Below, one piece after another: positions 37,819-44,931 of a stretch of 44,931 nucleotides of DNA (positions are counted from its first letter, which is position 1; each line of letters begins with the position of its first letter). The notes under the pieces are model-generated. The model searched no databases. It had not been told where the DNA came from and worked only from the letters and a program-made list of their open reading frames with translations. The position numbers and the translations under genes are program-made. This DNA comes from Deltaproteobacteria bacterium (lineage in GTDB: Bacteria > Myxococcota > Myxococcia > Myxococcales > 40CM-4-68-19): assembly GCA_005879805.1 (NCBI GenBank), contig VBKL01000101.1, forward strand, positions 1-44,931. Reading direction: 5' to 3'.

Positions 37819-38754
37819 TTACGCAAGATGGTCGAATCCCAGCCGGCGAGGCAGACGGCGGGGGCGGCCCGCCTGGAGGAGGCGGATGCCGCGGCCCTCG
37901 GTGAACCGGCCGATCCGGCGCGCCGAGGGAAGGCGCGCGAGGAGCCGGGGTTCCCGGTTCCGAGGCACTGCAAAGAGCAGCGCGTAGTCTTCGCCGCCGG
38001 AGAGCGCGTCGTCGAGCGAGGCGCCTTGCGCCACGGGGAGCGCGTCGACCTCGACCTCGGCGCCGCACGCGCTCGATGCGCACAGGTGACCGAGGTCGCG
38101 CAGGAGCCCGTCGCTCACGTCGATCGACGCCGAGGGCAGCGAGCCTGCAGCGAGGCCATCCGCAAGGCGCGGCTCGGGCCGGAGTTGCGCCCGCGCCGCC
38201 GCGGTGCGCGAGCCTCTGCGCAGATCCGCGAGACCCTTCGCCGCCGCGCCGAGCGTTCCGGCCACGACGAGCGCATCGCCCGGCCGCGCACCGGTCCTTC
38301 CTCGCGCTCGTTTCGCCTCGCCGAACACGCAAAGCGTGAGCGTCCAGCCGGGAGCCCGCGTCACGTTGCCGCCGACGAGAGCGCACCCGTGGATTTGCGC
38401 GAGCCGGGCCATTCCGCGCCCCATCCGCGCTGCCGTCTTCGCGGCGGAGGCCGATTTCGGCACGCCGAGCGCACAGACGAACCAGCGCGGACGCGCTCCC
38501 GCGGCGGCCAGGTCGGAGAGATTCACGGCGAGGGCCTTGTGCCCCACGTCTTCCGGCGTGAACGGCGGCATCGAGAAATGCACGCCTTCGACCACGGCAT
38601 CGGTCTTCACCACGAGCGACAGGCCCCGCGAAGGACGCACCACCGCGCAGTCGTCGCCGGGTCCGCTCAGGATGGAAGGTGCGGAAGCGCTCGACCGGTC
38701 GAGCCCGAAAGGGGCAAGGAACGCGTCGATGAGATCGAGCTCGGAGGCGCGCAT
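37819..38754 (-). CDS. thiL: Thiamine-monophosphate kinase
   Basis: ThiL phosphorylates thiamine monophosphate to the active diphosphate. The 311-residue protein has GPGDDCAVV (family GDDAAV, residues about 32-37), the loop VVKTDAVVEGVHF, the AVNLSDLAAAGARPRW motif, GGNVTRAPGWTLTL, and SIDVSDGLLRDLGHLC. The C-terminal part is slightly Arg-rich (RPRRLPRRLGFDHLA). It is full length for the family. The ATG at 38754 begins the pattern ELDLIDAFLAPFG. It follows the sensor kinase gene by 23 bases and no other thiamine gene is near; I see no TPP riboswitch upstream. Confidence 0.93.
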   Translation of the reverse strand: MRASELDLIDAFLAPFGLDRSSASAPSILSGPGDDCAVVRPSRGLSLVVKTDAVVEGVHFSMPPFTPEDVGHKALAVNLSDLAAAGARPRWFVCALGVPKSASAAKTAARMGRGMARLAQIHGCALVGGNVTRAPGWTLTLCVFGEAKRARGRTGARPGDALVVAGTLGAAAKGLADLRRGSRTAAARAQLRPEPRLADGLAAGSLPSASIDVSDGLLRDLGHLCASSACGAEVEVDALPVAQGASLDDALSGGEDYALLFAVPRNREPRLLARLPSARRIGRFTEGRGIRLLQAGRPRRLPRRLGFDHLA

Positions 38755-38777
38755 GGAACGCGCTTTACCAGAGGAAG

Positions 38778-40211
<1,434 letters not shown>

Positions 40212-40214
40212 CTC

Positions 40215-40898
40215 TCAGGCTCCGTCCGTTCCTGTCTTCCCGGAGGGCGGATCGACCAGACAGCGACGGACTTCCTCGACGAACGCGCGCCGATCGAGCC
40301 CGATCTTCTGCGAGAGCATGTAGACCTTGTCGACGTGCTCGAAGGTGAGGTCGACGAGGCCCAGGAACGTCTCCAACACTCCCTCGCCGCGCACCGCCAC
40401 CGCCTCGAACACGGGCTGCTTGTTCTCGCGGCGCATCTTCTCGATGGCCTCGTCGGTGGAGGCGTCGCCCAGGTCCTTCTTGTTCCACTGGACCACGTTC
40501 GGCATCGACTCGATCTCGAGGCCGTTCGCCTTCAGGTTCTCCACCATGTTCAGCCAGTACTTGTAGTTCTCCTGCCGCTTGGAGGGCTGGCTGTCGGCGA
40601 TGAAGGCGATGGCATCGGCGCCCTGCAGGACGATCCGCCGCGTCGAGTTGTGCATCACCTGGCCTGGAACGGTGAAGAGCTTCAGCTTCACCTTCAGGGT
40701 GCCGGCGGTGAACACCAGGGGCAGCGTGTCGAAGAACAGGGTCCGGTCGTCGGCCGTGTCCAACGTCATCAGATGCCCCCGTAGCTGCGGCTGGATGCGC
40801 TGGTAGAGAGCGCGGAGGTTGGTCGTCTTCCCGGAGAGGCCGGGGCCGTAGTAGACGATCTTGAGCGTCAGCTCGCGTTGGCCCGTGTTGAACTGCAC
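40215..40898 (-). CDS. MglA-like small Ras-family GTPase
   Basis: A small GTPase of the MglA family, which controls cell polarity and motility in myxobacteria. From the GTG at 40898 the protein has 227 residues. Motifs: P-loop GPGLSGKTTN (18-27), switch segment DDRTLFFDTLP, TVPGQ (76-80) and NKKD (139-142). Myxococcus MglA has about 195 residues; this one has an extra C-terminal helix region (VYMLSQKIGLDRRAFVEEVRR). It is a paralogue type, since no MglB-like roadblock gene is next to it. An ATG at 40967 is a possible earlier start, but family similarity begins at QFNTGQRELTLKIVYYG. Confidence 0.9.
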   Translation of the reverse strand: MQFNTGQRELTLKIVYYGPGLSGKTTNLRALYQRIQPQLRGHLMTLDTADDRTLFFDTLPLVFTAGTLKVKLKLFTVPGQVMHNSTRRIVLQGADAIAFIADSQPSKRQENYKYWLNMVENLKANGLEIESMPNVVQWNKKDLGDASTDEAIEKMRRENKQPVFEAVAVRGEGVLETFLGLVDLTFEHVDKVYMLSQKIGLDRRAFVEEVRRCLVDPPSGKTGTDGA

Positions 40899-41064
40899 GC
40901 TGCGGTCACCCGTCCCGACACGCCTGCCCGATGGGCCTTCGCGCGGTCCCCGGCCTTCGCCCGCCATCACTGCGGGTGAAGAGTTCAGTACGGGTAGTTT
41001 CTCCTGAACACACGATGCCGCCAAGAGTCTTTCCGGCCGCCTCCGGACGGCGGGGTAAGCGCAG

Positions 41065-43026
41065 CTACGCTCCTGTCGCACCTTTACAGGGTTCGCCGGT
41101 CCAGAAGTCCGCCGCTTCCGCAGGGCTGCGCAGGATGCGGCAGCGGGGCAGCGATTCGATGAATACCCGCCCGTACCCTTTTCGGCTCATGCGCGCGTCG
41201 AGGACGGCGACGATGCCGCGGTCGCTCGAGCTGCGTATGAGCCTGCCGAATCCCTGTTTCAGCGCCAGCGCCGCCTGGGGTAGCTGGTAGCCGTAGAACG
41301 CGTCTTGCCCTTCCGCGCGGAGGCGCTCGATGCGCGCGGCGACGATCGGTTCGCCCGGGGAGGCGAACGGCAGCTTGTCGATCACCACCAGGCTCAGCGC
41401 CTCGCCGGAAACGTCGATGCCCTCCCAGAAGCTCTGGGAAGCGAAGAGCACGCTCGGCCGATCGCGGAAGCGCTTGAGCAGCTGCGCCTTGGGCGCCTCG
41501 CCCTGTAGCAGCACCTGCCAGGGCAGCTCGGCGGCGAGGAGCGCGTGCACCGCGCGCATGTTGCGCAGCGAGGTGAAGAGCACGAAGGCGCGTCCGGACG
41601 TGATCGGTAACAGCTCGCGCAGCTCGCCGGCGACGGCTTCCGGGAAGGCCGAATCCTGTGGGTCGGGCATGTCGCGAGGCAGGTAGAGGGCGGCGTTCGA
41701 GGCGTAGTCGAACGGCGAGGCCAGGACGTGCGACTCGAGCGGAAAGAGGGGGCCGGAGTCGTCCGAGAGGCCGATGCGCTGCGCGAAGTATTCGAGGTGG
41801 CCGGCGACCGCAAGGGTTGCGCTGGTGAAGACCACCGGCCCGATGCGGTCATACAGCTTGTCCTGGAGCAGGCCTTTGACGTCGATCGGCGAGGCGTGGA
41901 GGAAGAGGTGCCCGGCGCGCGACTCGGCCCAGTGGATCAGATCGGGGCGGCGCTCGGTCTCCGAGAAGAGCTCGAGGTCGGCGCCGAGCGCAAGGCAGCG
42001 GCGCTCGATCAGCGCGAGCTCCTCGTCTCCGCTGCCCGACACGGCGGCGCCGAGGGCGCGAACCAGCTCCGCGAGCCTGGTCCGCTCGGCCTCTGCGGGT
42101 TGGAGCGCGCCGCGCAAGAGCGGCCAGCGCCCTTCCTGCGACGACTCGAGCGCCACGTCGAAGAACTCGCGCCCTTCCCGCATCAGGCGCGCCGCCAGCC
42201 CCGCGGCCTCTACCCGCGAGGAATGGGCCGCGAGGCTCTTCAGGGCATCGCGGCCGAGCTCGCCGACGCGGAAGCTGGAGAGCTGCGCGCCGAAGTGCTC
42301 GGTCGCGACCTCCTCGACCGCGTGGGCCTCGTCGAATACGACGGCGTCGTAACGCGGAAGCACCGCCGCTCCGGCGTCTCCCGCCGAGGAGGTGCGCAGG
42401 GCCAGATCGGCGAAGAAGAGATGATGGTTGACGACCACTACGTCGGCGTCCGCTGCCTCTCGCCGCACGCGAAAGACGAAGCAGCGATCGTAGTGCTCGC
42501 ACTTCGTTCCGATGCATTGGTCCGCGCTGGCAGAGAGATCGCGCCAGGAAGCGAGGTTCTCCGGCAGGTCGCTCAGCTCGGCGCGGTCGCCCGTCTGCGT
42601 CGTCTCCGCCCAGGCCGCGATGCCGTCGAAAACCGCCGCTTCCTCCCGCACCGCAAAGGTCGGATTGCGCAGGAAGCGATCGAAGCGGAGCAGGCAGAGG
42701 TAGTTCTGGCGGCCTTTCAGGAAGGCGACCTTCGCGTCGACCCCGAGGGCGCGCAGCAGGGGAACGTCCTTGTCCGCGAGCTGCTCCTGCAGCGTCTTCG
42801 TGGCCGTGGAGACCACCACCTTGAGGCCGCTGCGGGCCGCCGGAAGCAGGTACGCGAGCGTCTTGCCGGTGCCCGTGCCCGCCTCGACCAGAAGCGCCCT
42901 GCCGTGCGCGAGCGCGTCCTCCACCCGCGCCGCCATCGCCAGCTGCGGGGGGCGCGGCTCGTAACCGGGCAGCACCCGGGAGAGCGCGCCGCCCGGCCCG
43001 AGCACCTCGCGCAAGGAATCGGACAT
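41065..43026 (-). CDS. dinG: DinG-family ATP-dependent DNA helicase
   Basis: XPD-like SF2 helicase of 653 residues. It has Walker A GTGTGKT (50-56), four cysteines placed for an iron-sulfur cluster (Cys111, Cys171, Cys176, Cys182), the DEAH box (VVFDEAHAVEE), and C-terminal helicase motifs (LFASQSFWEGIDVSGEALSLVVIDKLPFA, then QGFGRLIRSSSDRGIVAVLDARM). No exonuclease domain is fused. DinG-type helicases resolve unusual DNA structures and R-loops. It follows the M50 protease gene by 9 bases. YoaA is a close relative and cannot be ruled out. Confidence 0.92.
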   Translation of the reverse strand: MSDSLREVLGPGGALSRVLPGYEPRPPQLAMAARVEDALAHGRALLVEAGTGTGKTLAYLLPAARSGLKVVVSTATKTLQEQLADKDVPLLRALGVDAKVAFLKGRQNYLCLLRFDRFLRNPTFAVREEAAVFDGIAAWAETTQTGDRAELSDLPENLASWRDLSASADQCIGTKCEHYDRCFVFRVRREAADADVVVVNHHLFFADLALRTSSAGDAGAAVLPRYDAVVFDEAHAVEEVATEHFGAQLSSFRVGELGRDALKSLAAHSSRVEAAGLAARLMREGREFFDVALESSQEGRWPLLRGALQPAEAERTRLAELVRALGAAVSGSGDEELALIERRCLALGADLELFSETERRPDLIHWAESRAGHLFLHASPIDVKGLLQDKLYDRIGPVVFTSATLAVAGHLEYFAQRIGLSDDSGPLFPLESHVLASPFDYASNAALYLPRDMPDPQDSAFPEAVAGELRELLPITSGRAFVLFTSLRNMRAVHALLAAELPWQVLLQGEAPKAQLLKRFRDRPSVLFASQSFWEGIDVSGEALSLVVIDKLPFASPGEPIVAARIERLRAEGQDAFYGYQLPQAALALKQGFGRLIRSSSDRGIVAVLDARMSRKGYGRVFIESLPRCRILRSPAEAADFWTGEPCKGATGA

Positions 43027-43035
43027 GCGACCGTT

Positions 43036-44025
43036 CTACCGCGCGAGCAGGGCCAGCGGCACGGGTGAAAACGAGAGCGCGAACAGCAGAAGACTCGCGC
43101 CGACCCACGCCCGGCGGACGCCGTCGATCCGCTCCTCGGGTTCGGCGAGGCGCGGGTGCATGCCGAGGCCCAGGCCCATCAAAAGGCCCCAGAGGATCCA
43201 GCCGGGAAACGCGGTGAACACGCCGAGCGCGAGCAGCACCGCCGAGAGCGGCGGCCCGAACAGGCTGTGCAACCTGGGCGAGGCGCCGAAGAGCACGTGG
43301 CCGCCGTCGAGCTGCCCGAGCGGCAGCAGGTTCAGCGCCGTGAGCAAAAAGCCGAACCAGCCGGCCACCGCGATGGGGTGGAGCGCGAGCGTCTGGCCTT
43401 CCGGCAGTGTGCCGACGACGAGCTGCTGCACCAGCGACATGCCCAGCGGGTAGCCGAGATCGAAGGCTTCCCGCGGGGACGGCCAGGTTCCCTGCTGGAA
43501 CCACTGAAGGAACGCCTCGAAGAGGGTCCAGCGCGGCGTCTCCGGCTCCACCGGCACGACCGTCGACCAGCGCAGTCCGAGCACCAGCACCGGGATGGTG
43601 GCGACGAAGCCGGCGATCGGCCCTGACGCGCCGATGTCGATCAGAGCCCGCCGGGTACGCGGCAGCGACCGCAGGCGAATCACGGCTCCCAGCGTTCCGA
43701 TCACCGAGAGCAGCGGCGCCGGAATGAAGAATGGCCAGGTCGCATCGACGCCGTGCTTTCTGGCGAGGAAGAAGTGCCCCATCTCGTGCGCGAGCATGAT
43801 GAAGAGCAGCGCGAGCGCGAACCCCAGGCCGTGGCGCAACATCTCGGCGCGCGACGGTTCGGGCATCTGGGTGTCCTTGAGCGCGCTACCCGCGAGGAAC
43901 GCGGAGGCAAACGTCAAGAGGAACAGGAAGATGTTGAGCAGCGGCGGCCGGAGCGCGCCCAGGGTACCTGGGCCGGGGGGCGGCGGTGGAAGCAGCGTCT
44001 CTTCAGCGCCGGGGACCGGTTCCAC
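43036..44025 (-). CDS. M50-family (site-2 protease-like) membrane metalloprotease
   Basis: A 329-residue polytopic membrane protein with the zinc motif HEMGH (His80, His84) inside a helix (LLFIMLAHEMGHFFLARKHG). The third ligand is in NLLPLGQLDGGHVLFG. The family GALIDIGASGPIAGF-like segment (RRALIDIGASGPIAGFVATI) is present. Pro-rich residues (LLPPPPPGPG) precede the first helix. I chose the GTG at 44025 because the Pro-rich and first helix region (LLNIFLFLLTFASAFLAG) is in frame; the next ATG at 43869 would cut this helix off. It overlaps the probable end of the TPR gene. It is distant from RseP, lacking a PDZ domain. Confidence 0.85.
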   Translation of the reverse strand: MEPVPGAEETLLPPPPPGPGTLGALRPPLLNIFLFLLTFASAFLAGSALKDTQMPEPSRAEMLRHGLGFALALLFIMLAHEMGHFFLARKHGVDATWPFFIPAPLLSVIGTLGAVIRLRSLPRTRRALIDIGASGPIAGFVATIPVLVLGLRWSTVVPVEPETPRWTLFEAFLQWFQQGTWPSPREAFDLGYPLGMSLVQQLVVGTLPEGQTLALHPIAVAGWFGFLLTALNLLPLGQLDGGHVLFGASPRLHSLFGPPLSAVLLALGVFTAFPGWILWGLLMGLGLGMHPRLAEPEERIDGVRRAWVGASLLLFALSFSPVPLALLAR

Positions 44026-44931
44026 CTGACAGCCATTCCCACGCTTCGCGGAGCAGATCCAGCCCCGTCCGTGTCTTCGGGCCGCTCTCGAATCGCCTTT
44101 TCGAACCAGCCGATCGCCTCCGCGTGGCGCTTCTGTCGCACCAGCGCCGTCCCCATGCGCTCGAACGCCGGCGCCCACTGCGATTGCAGCTTCAGCGCGG
44201 CGGCGATGCGGCCTTCGGCCGCCACGGCGTCGCCCTGTGCCAGATCGATCTCGGCGAGCGCGAGGTGGGCCTTGAAGGCGGAAGCATCGATGGCCAGCAG
44301 CTTCTCGCATGCCTCGCGCGCCGCGGTCAGCGGGCCTTGGCCGCCGAGTGCGAAGTCGAGCGCGAGGGCCAGCAAGCGCTCCTGCGCGTCGGCGAAGCGA
44401 GGGTCGCGGCGCATTGCCTCCAGATACGGCTCGAAGCTGCGGCGCGGGTCGGGCACGCGCACCCCCATCTCGTGGGCCGCGCTCATGTCGCGTCCGCGCA
44501 GATAAGCAAGGTACGCTTCCACGTCGCGCGTCGGCCAGGCGAGATTCGGCGGCTCCTCCCCGACGGCCCGGGCGATCTCCACCGCCGCCTCGTCGAGCGC
44601 GGAGAACAGCTCGCTGCGGGGCCTGAGGACCACGTGATCGAGCGCCAGCTGTTTCTGCGGCGAGTCCACCAGCAGGATACGGATGCGCACGCGGTCGGTC
44701 AGCTCGGCGCAGCCGTGCAGCACGAACTCGGTGCCTTCGGGCAGGCCGATGTGGCAGGCCTCCTCCAGCGTCCACGGTTGCGACGCCACGACCCAGCCAT
44801 GACCGCGCACGCCGTCCTCGCCCTCGAGGGGACCGTCGGCGGTGAGCTGCGCGAGGTTCGCGTTCAGTCGGGGCGGCTCGGTGAGGCGCTCCGCCAGCGT
44901 CCTCGCCAGCGAGCGGGCGTAGACACCCTGC
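43914..44931 (-). CDS. TPR-repeat protein, 5'-truncated by the window edge, with a probable frameshift
   Basis: The frame is open to the right edge of the window, so the true start lies beyond it. The visible part has a beta-rich segment (TEFVLHGCAELTDRVRIRILLVDSPQKQLALDHVVL) and then TPR-like helices (LALDFALGGQGPLTAAREACEKLLAIDASAFKAHLALAEIDLAQGD, then WAPAFERMGTALVRQKRHAEAIGWFEKAI). After RERPEDTDG, near a C4 run at 44063-44066, a shift of one base gives GLDLLREAWEWLSGGTGPRR and a stop at 44005-44003. That ending suits the protein better than the Arg/Cys-rich tail that runs to 43914. Function is unknown; the first half resembles eukaryotic-like kinase-associated TPR proteins. Confidence 0.7.
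   Translation of the reverse strand, partial: QGVYARSLARTLAERLTEPPRLNANLAQLTADGPLEGEDGVRGHGWVVASQPWTLEEACHIGLPEGTEFVLHGCAELTDRVRIRILLVDSPQKQLALDHVVLRPRSELFSALDEAAVEIARAVGEEPPNLAWPTRDVEAYLAYLRGRDMSAAHEMGVRVPDPRRSFEPYLEAMRRDPRFADAQERLLALALDFALGGQGPLTAAREACEKLLAIDASAFKAHLALAEIDLAQGDAVAAEGRIAAALKLQSQWAPAFERMGTALVRQKRHAEAIGWFEKAIRERPEDTDGAGSAPRSVGMAVRWNRSPALKRRCFHRRPPAQVPWARSGRRCSTSSCSS

Overview
The window is high-G+C DNA whose gene content points to a myxobacterium-like member of the Myxococcota, closest in style to the Anaeromyxobacter group. The signs are a bactofilin gene next to parB-parA, parS sites of the form GTTCCACGTGGAAC, an MglA-type small GTPase, a PocR-type sensor kinase, and three parvulin genes following mfd. 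This placement is an inference from gene content and order.

Layout. The left edge holds the end of a CpaF/TadA ATPase gene, a zinc-ribbon protein and a phenylalanine hydroxylase (1-2486). Next come the F1 ATP synthase genes atpH-A-G-D-C on the minus strand (2531-7312), then hpf, an Hsp20 gene and a bactofilin gene on the plus strand (7432-9225). A replication and chromosome-partition block follows: parB, parA, rsmG, yidC, yidD, rnpA and rpmH on the minus strand (9236-14615), divergent from dnaA, dnaN, a small secreted protein, recF and gyrB on the plus strand (14999-21632). DnaA boxes lie in the 5' end of dnaA, so the chromosomal origin is probably here. At 21634-27832 there is a compact minus-strand Tad-like operon of five translationally coupled genes: two TadE-like, one TadG-like, one Flp-like and one two-repeat membrane-anchored protein. 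It is flanked by two further unknown genes. A tRNA-Gln, a response regulator, ychF and a CsgG-like/LPP20-like lipoprotein pair follow on the plus strand (27941-31296). From 44931 back to 31293 runs a long minus-strand series: TPR protein, M50 protease, DinG-type helicase, MglA-like GTPase, sensor kinase, thiL, mfd, two parvulin lipoproteins and a SurA-like chaperone.

The most striking observation is that four conserved genes (atpD, dnaN, gyrB, ppiC) each lack one contiguous block of about 60-70 codons while everything around the gap is intact. Two of the four are also out of frame. GyrB without its ATP-binding core and beta clamp without part of its third domain would not be expected to work. 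Assembly errors are therefore the leading explanation, but the uniform size deserves a check. A probable single-base frameshift also sits in the TPR gene. Beyond this, two repeat families stand out. One is a roughly 80-bp intergenic family with a conserved hairpin, always in the same orientation as the surrounding genes. The other is a 54-bp repeat, one copy of which supplies the start codon and signal-peptide region of a secreted protein.
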